This document shows, in pieces, positions 44,720-53,429 of a stretch of 64,000 nucleotides of DNA. Source of the DNA: Microbacterium enclense (GTDB taxonomy: Bacteria; Actinomycetota; Actinomycetes; Actinomycetales; Microbacteriaceae). Within the stretch, counting starts at the first letter, position 1. Every line of letters starts with the position of its first letter. The notes beneath the pieces were generated by a model. The model ran no database searches, was not told where the DNA came from, and was given only the letters and a program-made list of their open reading frames with translations. The stretch spans positions 620,001-684,000 of the forward strand of contig CP116226.1 of assembly GCA_038182865.1 (NCBI GenBank), written 5' to 3'. A program made the position numbers and the translations under genes.

Positions 44720-47700
44720 TCAGCGGCGCTCGGGGCGGCGACGCAACAGCAGCACTCCGGCGCCCACCACGAGGATTCCGAGACCGGAGAACAGGATGCC
44801 GAGGACCTCGGGCGTACCCGTGCTCGCGAGCGAGCTCGGAGACGAGCCCGTGCCCGGGGCACCGGCATCCGGAGTCGATCCGCCGTCGAGGCCGGGGGTC
44901 GGCCCGGCGGTCGGCTCGGTGCTCGGGCCGGGGGTCGGCTCGGCGCTCGGGCCGGGGGTCGGCTCGCCCGGGGTGCCCCCGCCGTCGCCCGGGTCGACCG
45001 CGGCGAGGAGCCGGACGGCGCGGAACTGCGCGGAGTCCTTCTCGGCGGCGATCCCGCCGCCCCAGGCGAGGTATCCGTCGCGGCCTTCGCCGTCGGCCTC
45101 GTTCACGATGATCGCGCTCGACAGCAGAGCCGCGTCGCGGTCGACGCCCGCGAGGGCGCTCCACGGCACCGAGATCTCGTAGACGGTGTGGCGCGTCGAC
45201 TCGTCGCGCGAGACCGCGACCGTGGTGCCCGGCACGGTGCCGGCTCCCTGCCCCACCGAGAGCCAGCGGTACAGCTGCGGCCCCTCCGAGGTGAGCGCGA
45301 CGCCGAACTCGTGCCAGACCTCGGCCGCTCCCGGTGCTCCGCCGGCGACGGTGAACTGCACCGAGTCGCCCTGCCAGATGTTGGCTCCCGTCGCGGGCTG
45401 ATCGTGCACGTCGTCGACGACGTCGGCGGAGAGATAGAGCGCGTCGTCGTCCCACGTGAGCCACGCACGCGCCGACTGATCCTCGGCGGTCGGCGGTGTC
45501 GTCGTGCCCTCGGATGCGAACACGGTCGAGGGAAGGTCTGCCAGGTCGTCGAGCGTCCCGTCCACCGCGATGCGTCGGTTCGCTGCGGCGTATGCGTCGG
45601 TGACCGACAGCGGGGCCACCGCGCCCTCGGTTCGCACCGTCGCCCCGTCCACGATCGCATCGGCCGAGAACGTCTGACGAGCGGTGAGGTCGCCGAGAGG
45701 GACGTCGACGCTCACGGCGTCCGACGCGGGCAGGGTCGAGGGGACGTCGACGGGGGCCGTGGCCCCGGCCAGCGTGTACGACAGCCCCGACAGAGGGAGG
45801 TCGCGGGTCGAGGCGTTCGTCAGCCGCAGCCGCAATACGTCGTCGCCCTCGGCCGAGATCGCCTGGGTCCCCGTGAGCGTGACCGGTTCGCTGATCTCGG
45901 TGGCGGCGCGCAGCACGCCGGCGGCGCGGTCGCCGTCGAACAGACGCGCCACGCTCTCGTAGGCTCCGGTCTGCTGCGGCGCGGGGGCGGTGATCGCGGC
46001 CGTGACCGTCTCCGTGCCGGCCGTCGTCTGGGTGAAGGCGCGCCCATCGGGCAGGGTCAGGCGCCACTGCGCGGCCGCCGCGTCCGAGCGACCGGACACG
46101 CTCCACTGGCCCGTGACGTCGGCGCCGACGACTCCCGCGTCGAGTCGGAGGTCGGTCCCGGAGGAGCTGACCGCGGTGACGGGTCCGCGCACGTAGAGGG
46201 GATCGTCGTCGACCGAGACGAACACGTCGCCACCCGCGGCATCCAGGGTGTCGGACCGGCCGTACGCGTCGGTCACCTCGAGGGCCGCATCGGCGCTCAG
46301 CCGGAGCGTCTGCGGCGAGTCCGACCAGAGCACGCGCAGCGGCCCTTCCGCGGTGTCGAAGACGAACTGTCGGACGCCCGCGACCGTGTCGTCGCGCCCC
46401 GCGGGAGTGGCTCCCGCCAGGTGCGCGGCGGCGACCGAGTACGCCGCGAACGACGGCTTGGGCGTGTAGGCCCCGCGGGAGTCGTCGGCGGCGCGCAGCA
46501 GACCGAAGTTCTGCTCGGTCTCGGCGGGATCGGTCCCGTCGGAGACGAGGTCGTAGACGTAGTAGCGGGCGGCGTCGTGCGCGGCGGCGATGACGGCGGA
46601 CCGGGCGATGTTCGACGCCTGCTCCCGCTCCGACACCGCACGGGCGTTGGTACCGGTGGGCCACCCGTGCTCGGTGATCCACAGGGGCTTGCTCACGCCG
46701 CCGTTGTACTCGCGTACCAACGCGTCGATGCGGGTGAGCGTCTCATCGAGAGCGTCCGCCGACACCGGGTAGCTGTACGGGTGCAACACGAGACCGTCGA
46801 TGTCGTCCAAGGCGCCGAGGCGGAACGTCTGCTCGAGCCAGTCGGTGTTGAGGTTCGCCACCGCGGGGCCGATGACCGGGAGGTCGGGGGCGACGGCCTT
46901 GACAGCGGGGGCCGCGGCGGCCAGGAGGTTCACGTAGTCCTCGGGCGAGGTGTTCGTATTGCCCCCGAGGCCCAGGTCCCACTCGTTCCAGACCTCGATA
47001 CCCGACGCCTGGTCGCCGAACTCGGTCGCCATCGCCGCGGCGTAGGCGGAGTAGGCCGACACCGCCTCGTCGCTGACCGGCCCGTTGCCCTCGTCGTACA
47101 GCGGATTGCCGTAGCCGGCGAGGAGCAGGGGACGCACGCCCGCATCGCGGGCCGCGTCGAGGAATTCTGCGCGGGGCCGCTCCCAGTCGTAGACGCCCTT
47201 CTGGGTCTCGACCTCGCTCCAGTAGACCTCGTCGCGCAGTTGCGCGAACCCGCCCGTCGCCAGCGTGGGCATCGAGTCGGTGCTCCAGGACTGTCCGTAG
47301 TGCGTGGCGGCGCCGAAGCGACCGGTGGCCGAGTCGGCGGCATCCCGATCCGCGAGCACGGCGAAGCTCGTCTCGGCTCGCGCGGCACCGTCGTCGACCG
47401 AGACGACGAGGCGATACCACCCGAGCGCCGTGGTCGGCAGATCCAGGATGCCGTCGGCGGCTTCGCTCCCGTCCGCCACGACGGCCCCGGTCTGGTCCGA
47501 CACCTGCCACGACAGCTGTGCCGCGTCGGTGGCGTAGGCGATCCGCGGCGTCTCGCCGGCGGAGAAGAGATTGCCGGTGGTCACCGGGGTGAGCGTGACG
47601 GTGGACGTGGCCGCGGTGGACGTGGCCGCGGTGGACGTGGCCGCGGTGGACGTGGCCGCGGTGGCCGCGGTCACCGGGGCGATGAGCGCCGTGCTCAGCA

Positions 47701-47764
47701 GCACGGCCGGAACCGTGGCCGCGACGCATACGCGCCGGGACCACGAGCTGAGGGGGAAGGACAC
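44720..47764 (-). CDS. Secreted, wall-anchored clan GH-A glycosidase with CBM9-like domain and LAxTG sorting signal
   Basis: 1,014 residues from GTG 47764 with GAGGAGA upstream. Signal peptide (VCVAATVPAVLLSTALIAPV), then four copies of a 5-residue repeat STAAT. After a beta domain (about 55-135) comes a TIM barrel of clan GH-A (GH39/GH5-like): general acid Glu261 in EVWNEWDLG and nucleophile Glu365 in PLWITEHGWP. Beta domains follow, and near residues 770-930 a CBM9-like module (DGTLDDLADLP, IWQGDSVQFTV). The end is a Pro/Gly/Thr linker, LASTG, a hydrophobic helix and RRRPERR, i.e. a sortase-E-type anchor. Acts on a glycan outside the cell; its exact linkage is unknown. Confidence 0.75.
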   Translation of the reverse strand: MSFPLSSWSRRVCVAATVPAVLLSTALIAPVTAATAATSTAATSTAATSTAATSTVTLTPVTTGNLFSAGETPRIAYATDAAQLSWQVSDQTGAVVADGSEAADGILDLPTTALGWYRLVVSVDDGAARAETSFAVLADRDAADSATGRFGAATHYGQSWSTDSMPTLATGGFAQLRDEVYWSEVETQKGVYDWERPRAEFLDAARDAGVRPLLLAGYGNPLYDEGNGPVSDEAVSAYSAYAAAMATEFGDQASGIEVWNEWDLGLGGNTNTSPEDYVNLLAAAAPAVKAVAPDLPVIGPAVANLNTDWLEQTFRLGALDDIDGLVLHPYSYPVSADALDETLTRIDALVREYNGGVSKPLWITEHGWPTGTNARAVSEREQASNIARSAVIAAAHDAARYYVYDLVSDGTDPAETEQNFGLLRAADDSRGAYTPKPSFAAYSVAAAHLAGATPAGRDDTVAGVRQFVFDTAEGPLRVLWSDSPQTLRLSADAALEVTDAYGRSDTLDAAGGDVFVSVDDDPLYVRGPVTAVSSSGTDLRLDAGVVGADVTGQWSVSGRSDAAAAQWRLTLPDGRAFTQTTAGTETVTAAITAPAPQQTGAYESVARLFDGDRAAGVLRAATEISEPVTLTGTQAISAEGDDVLRLRLTNASTRDLPLSGLSYTLAGATAPVDVPSTLPASDAVSVDVPLGDLTARQTFSADAIVDGATVRTEGAVAPLSVTDAYAAANRRIAVDGTLDDLADLPSTVFASEGTTTPPTAEDQSARAWLTWDDDALYLSADVVDDVHDQPATGANIWQGDSVQFTVAGGAPGAAEVWHEFGVALTSEGPQLYRWLSVGQGAGTVPGTTVAVSRDESTRHTVYEISVPWSALAGVDRDAALLSSAIIVNEADGEGRDGYLAWGGGIAAEKDSAQFRAVRLLAAVDPGDGGGTPGEPTPGPSAEPTPGPSTEPTAGPTPGLDGGSTPDAGAPGTGSSPSSLASTGTPEVLGILFSGLGILVVGAGVLLLRRRPERR
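47601..47660. repeat. Coding minisatellite, four perfect 15-bp units
   Basis: GTGGACGTGGCCGCG repeated without change at 47601, 47616, 47631 and 47646, within the secreted glycosidase gene. On the coding strand each unit gives five residues (Ala, Thr and Ser rich) just after the signal peptide. Perfect identity suggests recent expansion and likely length variation between strains. Confidence 0.9.
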
Positions 47765-47795
47765 GAATTTCTCCTCGTCGAGCGGATTCGGATTC

Positions 47796-47811
47796 GGGCA
47801 AGCGCTTGCCC
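47796..47811. promoter_or_regulatory. LacI-type operator 1 (perfect 16-bp palindrome)
   Basis: GGGCAAGCGCTTGCCC, with the central GC step and AAGCGCTT core typical of LacI-family sites. It begins 5 bp downstream of the -10 hexamer of the minus-strand promoter and lies 32 bp before the glycosidase start, well placed to block transcription of the glycosidase-rhamnosidase operon. The LacI gene at 56476 is the probable regulator. Confidence 0.8.
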
Positions 47812-47816
47812 CGAGT

Positions 47817-47845
47817 AGTTTGAGAGACGCTCGCCGATCTGTCAA
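47817..47845 (-). promoter_or_regulatory. Promoter of the glycosidase-rhamnosidase operon
   Basis: Minus strand TTGACA (47840-47845), 17-nt spacer, CAAACT (47817-47822). The -35 is a perfect consensus match; the -10 matches at three positions. Operator 1 starts immediately downstream. Confidence 0.55.
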
Positions 47846-47884
47846 CACGGGAATCACCGAGAAACAAAGTCGGCGAATCTGTCT

Positions 47885-47913
47885 TTGACGGCCGGGCCGA
47901 GAAGTGCTAGACA
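47885..47913 (+). promoter_or_regulatory. Promoter of the plus-strand glycan-uptake operon
   Basis: TTGACG (47885-47890), 17-nt spacer, TAGACA (47908-47913) with a TGn extension directly before the -10. Operator 2 covers the predicted start point at about 47920. The first start codon is at 47966. Confidence 0.55.
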
Positions 47914-47918
47914 TCTCA

Positions 47919-47934
47919 GGGCAAGCGATTTCCC
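47919..47934. promoter_or_regulatory. LacI-type operator 2 (near copy of operator 1)
   Basis: GGGCAAGCGATTTCCC, identical to operator 1 at 14 of 16 positions, one half-site perfect. It starts 5 bp after the -10 hexamer of the plus-strand promoter, the same spacing as operator 1 has to its promoter, giving a mirror-symmetric divergent control region. Confidence 0.7.
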
Positions 47935-47965
47935 TCTTGCTTCCGCTCTTCGCCAAGGAGTTTCA

Positions 47966-49327
47966 ATGACGAAACGTGTCCGTTCCGTCGTCGCCGTGAT
48001 CGCACTCGGCGGCCTGTCAGCCGCAGCCCTCGCGGGCTGCAGTTCCCCCTCCACGGGAACCGCCGACGGCAAGGTCTCGATCCAGATCGGCGACCGGCCC
48101 AGTGCCGACCGCCCCGAGGACCGCGCCTATTTCGACAAGCGCGTCGAGGCCTTCGAACAGGCCAACCCCGACATCGACCTCGAGCCGGTCGAGACCGGCT
48201 ACGACGCCTCGACCTTCCAGGCCCTCGCCGCCGGCGGCAGCCTGCCGACCGTCATGAGCGTGCCGCTCACCGAGCCGGCCGGCCTCATCAAGCGCGGTCA
48301 GGCGGCAGACCTCACCGACGCCCTCCAGGCCGAGGGCCTGCTCGACAGCCTCAACCCCACGGTGCTCAAGCTCGCCGAGAACAGCGACGGACGCGCGTTC
48401 GCCATCCCGACCAACGCGTACTCGTTCGGCCTCGTCTACAACCGCGCCCTGTTCACGCAAGCGGGGCTCGACCCCGACTCCCCGCCCACCACGTGGGACC
48501 AGGTGCGCGCCGCGGCGAAGAAGATCCACGATGCGACGGGCGCTGCGGGCTTCTCCGTGCTCACCACCGCCAACACCGGCGGGTGGCAGTTCTCCGGCAT
48601 GACCTATTCGTTCGGCGGAACCGTCGAGAACGAAGACGGCTCGAAGGCCACCTTCGACGACAAGCCCTCCACCCAGGCGCTGCAGCTGCTCAGCGACATG
48701 CGGTGGAAAGACGGCACGATGCCCGAGAACACGCTCTACGACATCCCGACCCAGGGTCAGGACTTCGCCGCCGGCAAGATCGGCATGATCATCGGCGCGA
48801 GCGATTCGTACTACAACATCGTCCAGAACCTGAAGCTGCCGGCCGAGAACTTCGGTATCGGCGGGATGCCGCAGCTCAAGGGCGCCGAGGGCACCCTCGG
48901 CGGCGGCACGGTGCAGATCGTCGACCCGAAGGCGAGCGCGGAGCAGAAGACGGCCGCGGTGAAGTGGGTGAAGTTCTTCTACCTGCAGCGCTTCCTCGAT
49001 GAGACCACCGCCGTCGAGGATGCGAAGGCGTCGAACGAGGCCGGATCCGTGACGGGCCTGCCCGGTCTCGCCGTCGTCAACAGCGACCAGTACGCCTCGT
49101 ACTTCGACTGGATCGCGCAGTACATCAACGTCCCGAGCGCCAACTTCACCCCGTACCTCGAGGCCTCGGCATCCATCCCCGTCGTCGCCGAGCCGGTGAA
49201 CAACGCGCAAGAGGTCTACGGCGCGCTCGACACCGTCGTCCAGAGCGTGCTGACCGATCAGAACGCCGACATCCCGTCCCTGCTCAGCACCGCTCAGACC
49301 GACGTGCAGTCGCGCCTGGGTCGCTGA
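47966..49327 (+). CDS. Carbohydrate ABC transporter substrate-binding lipoprotein
   Basis: 453 residues from ATG 47966 with AAGGAG upstream. Lipobox LAGC (Cys25). Family 1 sugar-binding protein fold: KVSIQIGDRPSADRPEDRAY at the start of the mature domain, FAIPTNAYSFGLVYNRALF in the hinge region and AGKIGMIIGASDSYYNI. First gene of a nine-gene run to 57486. A strong hairpin follows before the permease genes. Probably binds an oligosaccharide released by the surface glycosidase; identity unknown. Confidence 0.85.
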   Translation: MTKRVRSVVAVIALGGLSAAALAGCSSPSTGTADGKVSIQIGDRPSADRPEDRAYFDKRVEAFEQANPDIDLEPVETGYDASTFQALAAGGSLPTVMSVPLTEPAGLIKRGQAADLTDALQAEGLLDSLNPTVLKLAENSDGRAFAIPTNAYSFGLVYNRALFTQAGLDPDSPPTTWDQVRAAAKKIHDATGAAGFSVLTTANTGGWQFSGMTYSFGGTVENEDGSKATFDDKPSTQALQLLSDMRWKDGTMPENTLYDIPTQGQDFAAGKIGMIIGASDSYYNIVQNLKLPAENFGIGGMPQLKGAEGTLGGGTVQIVDPKASAEQKTAAVKWVKFFYLQRFLDETTAVEDAKASNEAGSVTGLPGLAVVNSDQYASYFDWIAQYINVPSANFTPYLEASASIPVVAEPVNNAQEVYGALDTVVQSVLTDQNADIPSLLSTAQTDVQSRLGR

Positions 49328-49336
49328 CCACCCCTC

Positions 49337-49363
49337 GGGGCGGGCCGCCCGACGGCCCGCCCC
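49337..49363 (+). terminator. Intercistronic hairpin between binding-protein and permease genes
   Basis: Perfect 11-bp stem GGGGCGGGCCG (49337-49347) and CGGCCCGCCCC (49353-49363) with a 5-nt loop in the 56-bp gap. No T run. The same position relative to the operon's first gene as hairpins 32887-32926 and 44681-44716. Confidence 0.6.
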
Positions 49364-49383
49364 TCCCTCCCCCGGAGACAGCC

Positions 49384-50331
49384 ATGACCGATCTCGACGA
49401 GCGACCGCGCACCGCCGCGCGCACCGCCGCCGCCTCCCCCTCGCGCATCCCGCGCCGCCGGCGTTCCTGGCGTCCCGGGCTGACGGCCCTGCTCATCGCC
49501 GCCCCCGCGATCCTCGTCTACGCCTACTTCTCGTGGGGACCGATCCTCAGCTCGCTCGTGATGAGCGTGCAGCGCGTGGTGCTCACCGGGCAGAGCGACT
49601 TCGTCGGGTGGGACAACTTCGCGTACGTCCTGAGCGATCCCGGGCTCCCCCAGGCCACCGCGAACACCGTCCTCTACACGGTGCTCGCGATCGTCTTCGG
49701 CTTCCCGGTGCCGCTCGCCCTCGCGGTGTTCATCTCCGAGATGCGCTCACGCGCCTGGTACTTCAGCGCCCTGGCCTACCTCCCCGTGATGGTGCCGCCG
49801 GTGGTCGCCATCCTGCTGTGGAAGTTCTTCTACGCCCCCGACGCCGACGGCCTGTTCAACACCGTGCTCGGCTGGGTCGGCATCGGACCCCTGCCGTGGC
49901 TGAACTCCCCGGCGAGCGCGATGCCCTCGATCGTCCTCGAAACGACGTGGGCGGGCGCGGGCACCGCCGTCATCATCTACATCGCGGCCCTCACCAGCAT
50001 CCCCGGCGAGCTGTACGAGGCCGCCGAACTCGACGGCGCGGGCATCTGGCGCCGCGTCTGGCACGTCGCGCTCCCGCAGATGCGCGGCATCATCGGCACG
50101 ATGCTGCTCCTGCAGATCATCGGCACGATGCAGGTCTTCACCGAGCCGTTCCTCTTCACCGGCGGCGGACCGCAGGGCGCGACCAAGACGTTGCTCATGA
50201 CCATCTACGACTACGCCTTCACGCGGGTCGACTACGGCGCCGCGACCGCCCTGAGCGTGCTGCTCGCCCTCGTCCTCGGCCTGTTCTCGCTCGCCTACTT
50301 CCGCCTCACGCGCAGTTGGAGCCGCTCATGA
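49384..50331 (+). CDS. Carbohydrate ABC transporter permease (MalF/type 1)
   Basis: 315 residues from ATG 49384. After a basic N-terminus, six helices beginning LTALLIAAPAILVYAYF; EAA loop YEAAELDGAGIWRRVWHVALP at about residues 215-235. Overlaps the following permease by 4 nt. Works with 50328 and the binding protein at 47966; the ATPase must come from elsewhere. Confidence 0.86.
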   Translation: MTDLDERPRTAARTAAASPSRIPRRRRSWRPGLTALLIAAPAILVYAYFSWGPILSSLVMSVQRVVLTGQSDFVGWDNFAYVLSDPGLPQATANTVLYTVLAIVFGFPVPLALAVFISEMRSRAWYFSALAYLPVMVPPVVAILLWKFFYAPDADGLFNTVLGWVGIGPLPWLNSPASAMPSIVLETTWAGAGTAVIIYIAALTSIPGELYEAAELDGAGIWRRVWHVALPQMRGIIGTMLLLQIIGTMQVFTEPFLFTGGGPQGATKTLLMTIYDYAFTRVDYGAATALSVLLALVLGLFSLAYFRLTRSWSRS

Positions 50332-51257
50332 GCCTGCTGACCCTCGGCCGCCGTCGCCCCGTCGAGGCCCCCGAGCCCCTCTCGCGCACGAACATCTCCG
50401 ACGCCGACCGTTCCCGCCCCTCGGTGCGCGTCAGTCTGACCGTCGGTCACGTCCTCGTGCTCGCGGCGCTGATCATCGCCGGTCTCGGGCCGATCCTCTG
50501 GCTCGCCCTCGCCGCGGTCTCGCCGACACAAGACCTCATCCGCGGACCGTTCTCGTTCTTCTCCAGCGGCGTGGTGCAGTGGGAGAACCTCGGCATCGCG
50601 TGGGAACGCGGTCGAATCGGCCACTACCTCACGAACACCGCGATCCTCGCGGCCGGCTCGGTCGTGACCACCCTGCTCGTCTCGACGACCGCGGCCTTCG
50701 TCATCACGGTGCTGCGCCCGCGCTGGGGCAAGCTGCTCTCCGGCGCGATCCTCGCCACCCTCTTCATCCCCGGCATCGTCTCGCTCGTACCGCTGTACCT
50801 CACGGTGCGCGAGCTCCCGATCCTCGGCTTCTCGCTCATCGACACGTGGTGGGCCGTGTGGCTGCCCGCCGGCGCCACGGCGTTCAACGTGCTGATCATC
50901 TCGCGCTTCCTCGAGGCGATCCCCGCCGACCTGTACGAGGCGGCCCGCATCGACGGCGCCGGCCCCCTCCGCATCCTCTGGAGCATCGTCCTCCCGCTGG
51001 CGCGACCGATCCTCGGCGTCGTCGGTCTGCTGACCGTGGTCGCCTCCTGGAAGGACTACCTCTGGCCCCTGCTCGTCCTTCCGACCCCCGACAACCAGCC
51101 GGTGTCGGTCGCGCTGCCCCGGCTCGCCGAGCAGACGGAACTGAGCGTGCAGATGGCGGCGTTGTTCCTGTCGCTCATCATCCCGGTCGCGCTGTTCCTC
51201 ATCTTCCAGCGCCAGTTCCTGCGCGGCGCGAGCATGGCGGGCGGGGTGAAGGGATGA
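50328..51257 (+). CDS. Carbohydrate ABC transporter permease (MalG/type 2)
   Basis: 309 residues from ATG 50328. Six helices, first at VLVLAALIIAGLGPILWLAL; EAA loop YEAARIDGAGPLRILWSIVLP at about 200-220, and the usual C-terminus FLRGASMAGGVKG. Overlaps by 4 nt both the preceding permease and the following dehydrogenase gene, so expression is coupled. Confidence 0.86.
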   Translation: MSLLTLGRRRPVEAPEPLSRTNISDADRSRPSVRVSLTVGHVLVLAALIIAGLGPILWLALAAVSPTQDLIRGPFSFFSSGVVQWENLGIAWERGRIGHYLTNTAILAAGSVVTTLLVSTTAAFVITVLRPRWGKLLSGAILATLFIPGIVSLVPLYLTVRELPILGFSLIDTWWAVWLPAGATAFNVLIISRFLEAIPADLYEAARIDGAGPLRILWSIVLPLARPILGVVGLLTVVASWKDYLWPLLVLPTPDNQPVSVALPRLAEQTELSVQMAALFLSLIIPVALFLIFQRQFLRGASMAGGVKG

Positions 51258-52135
51258 GCCGCATCCTCGTCACCGGCGCCGACGGTGAGATCGGTCGCGC
51301 GGTCAGCGACAGCCTCGTCGCCGCCGGGCACGCGGTCACCGCCCTGTCGCTGTCGTTCTCGTCGGAGCACCCCGCCGACCGCCTCATCGAGGGCGACGCG
51401 GCCTCCCCGGACGTGGTGGCCCACGCGATGGACGATGTCGACGCCGTCGCCCACTTCGCCGCGATCCCGCACCCGAGCCTCGGCACCCCGATCGACGTGT
51501 TCCGCGTGAACACCGCCGCCACGTTCACCGTGCTCACCATCGCCGGGGAGCGCGGTGTCCGCCGCGCGGTCATCGCGAGCAGCATCAACGCCATCGGCTA
51601 CCCCAACAACCCGCACGGTGCGTTCCCGCCCGCGTTCCCTCTCGATGTGCACACCCCGCCCGACATCGCCGACGCCTACTCGCTCTCGAAGCTCGTCGAC
51701 GAGCGGACCGCGGCGTACGCCCACCGCCGGTACGGGCTCGACGTGGTGGCCTTGCGCTTCCCCCTGGTGAAGTGGCCCGACGTGCTTCGCGACGCGGCGC
51801 ACGACGTCGAGGGCGACCCCGCGCGACTGGCGCGCGAGGGCTGGGCGTACCTCACGATGCACGACGCCACCCGGGCGGTGCAGCGTGCGATCGATGCCGA
51901 CGTCACCGGGGCGCCCGTCGTGCCCCTGAGCGCCGCTGACACGCTGCTCCCCCTCCCCTCGGCCGAACTCGTGGCGCGATATGCGCCCGGCACGGTGCTC
52001 TCCCGCCCGATCTCGGGTCGCGACGCGCTCGTCGACACGAGCGTCGCCCGCGACCTGCTCGGGTTCGAGCCGAGCGAATCCATCCACGACGGCACCGCCA
52101 CCGAACGCGCGTCCCTGCTCAGGAGCGAACGATGA
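51254..52135 (+). CDS. NAD(P)-dependent extended SDR (epimerase/sugar dehydrogenase-like)
   Basis: 293 residues. Glycine motif TGADGEIGRAV at 7-17 (Rossmann), VAHFAAIPHP, catalytic Ser in ASSINAIG and the Tyr-x3-Lys pair in YSLSKLVDE at about 141-145. Close in layout to uronate or aldose 1-dehydrogenases and to NAD-dependent epimerases. Being placed directly before an aldonate-dehydratase-like gene and a KDG-type kinase, oxidation of a sugar or uronic acid is the more likely job; that is inference from context. Confidence 0.75.
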   Translation: MSRILVTGADGEIGRAVSDSLVAAGHAVTALSLSFSSEHPADRLIEGDAASPDVVAHAMDDVDAVAHFAAIPHPSLGTPIDVFRVNTAATFTVLTIAGERGVRRAVIASSINAIGYPNNPHGAFPPAFPLDVHTPPDIADAYSLSKLVDERTAAYAHRRYGLDVVALRFPLVKWPDVLRDAAHDVEGDPARLAREGWAYLTMHDATRAVQRAIDADVTGAPVVPLSAADTLLPLPSAELVARYAPGTVLSRPISGRDALVDTSVARDLLGFEPSESIHDGTATERASLLRSER

Positions 52136-53397
52136 CCCTCTCCCCGACCGACCCCGCTTTCGCGCAACCCTGGCTGCCGCGTGAAGACGTGCGCATCACC
52201 GATGTCCGCGCGATCGTCACCGCCCCCGAAGGCATCCCCCTGGTCGTCGTGCGCGTCGACACCGACCAGGCGGGACTGTACGGCTACGGCTGCGCGACCT
52301 TCACCCAGCGCTGGCAGGCCGTCGTCGCGTTCCTCGAGCACGTGCGCCCGCTCGTCGTGGGCCGCTACCCCGGCGACATCGACGACCTCACGCGGCTGGT
52401 CCGCTTCACCGGGTACTGGCGCGAAGGACCGGTGGGCAACAACGCCCTCTCGGGTCTGGACATGGCGCTGTGGGACATCGCGGGCAAAAGGGCCGGGATG
52501 CCGGTCTACGAGATGTTCGGCGGACGGGTCCGCGCCGCGGCGGACACGTATCTGCACGCCGAAGGCGCCGACGCCGAGGCGACGACCTCCCACGCACGCG
52601 AACTCATCGCCGCCGGCCAGCGTCACGTCCGCATCCAGGTCGGGCAGCAGGGCACCGGGCACTACGGAGCCCCTCCGCTGCCGGGCGAGTTCTCCTGGGC
52701 GAAGCACCCCGCCGGGTGGCGCGTCGAGGACTACCTCGTCGCGACGCCTCGGCTGTTCGCCCACGTCCGCGAGGAGCTCGGCGACGGCGTCGAACTGCTG
52801 CACGACGTGCACTCGCGACTGAGTCCGAGCCAGGCCATCACCCTCACGCGGAGCCTCGAGCCGTACCGGCCGTTCTTCGTCGAAGACGTGCTCGCCCCCG
52901 AACACTGGCACCGACTGGGCGAGGTGCGCCGAGCCTCCCCCGTGCCGATCGCCGTGGGCGAGCTCGCCACGTCGTTCACCGACGCCGCCCGTCTCGTGCG
53001 CGAACACCAGGTCGACTACCTGCGGGCACACCTCTCCGACGTCGGTGGGGTGAGCGCGGCGCGCCGCCTCGCGGTCCTGGCCGACATCGAGGGCGTGCGC
53101 ACCGCGTGGCACTCTCCCGGCGACGCCTCCCCGTTCGCGGTGGCGGCCGCGGTCGCGGTCGATGTCACCTCGCCGGCGTTCGGCATCCAGGAGGGCCACG
53201 TCTACAACGAGGCGACGCACGAGGTCTTCCCCGGGATGATCGACATCGTCGACGGGTGGCTCACCCCCAACGACGCACCCGGGTGGGGCATCGAGGTCGA
53301 CGAGCGGGCCGCCGCCCGCTTCCCGGCGGGCCTGTCGGGCCACGACGCGTGGGCGGCGAAGGTGCGCGCCCCCGATGGAGCCCTGATCGCCCCGTGA
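52132..53397 (+). CDS. Mandelate racemase/enolase superfamily dehydratase (mannonate/aldonate dehydratase-like)
   Basis: 421 residues, ManD subgroup by its segments VGNNALSGLDMALWDIAGK, HVRIQVGQQGTGHYGAP, ELLHDVHSRLSP (first metal-ligand Asp), PFFVEDVLAPE (Glu), PIAVGELATS (Glu) and the catalytic-side AWHSPGDASP. It would dehydrate an aldonic acid such as D-mannonate, gluconate or a related acid to a 2-keto-3-deoxy acid. Starts within the stop of the SDR gene (4-nt overlap). Confidence 0.8.
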   Translation: MTLSPTDPAFAQPWLPREDVRITDVRAIVTAPEGIPLVVVRVDTDQAGLYGYGCATFTQRWQAVVAFLEHVRPLVVGRYPGDIDDLTRLVRFTGYWREGPVGNNALSGLDMALWDIAGKRAGMPVYEMFGGRVRAAADTYLHAEGADAEATTSHARELIAAGQRHVRIQVGQQGTGHYGAPPLPGEFSWAKHPAGWRVEDYLVATPRLFAHVREELGDGVELLHDVHSRLSPSQAITLTRSLEPYRPFFVEDVLAPEHWHRLGEVRRASPVPIAVGELATSFTDAARLVREHQVDYLRAHLSDVGGVSAARRLAVLADIEGVRTAWHSPGDASPFAVAAAVAVDVTSPAFGIQEGHVYNEATHEVFPGMIDIVDGWLTPNDAPGWGIEVDERAAARFPAGLSGHDAWAAKVRAPDGALIAP

Positions 53398-53429
53398 CCA
53401 CCCCCGCCCCTCTCGAGGAGAGAACACGT

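Noticed and set aside
45188..47818. Long plus-strand frame opposite the secreted glycosidase
   Set aside because: Antisense to a gene with signal peptide, catalytic motifs and sorting signal; no start site or motifs of its own.
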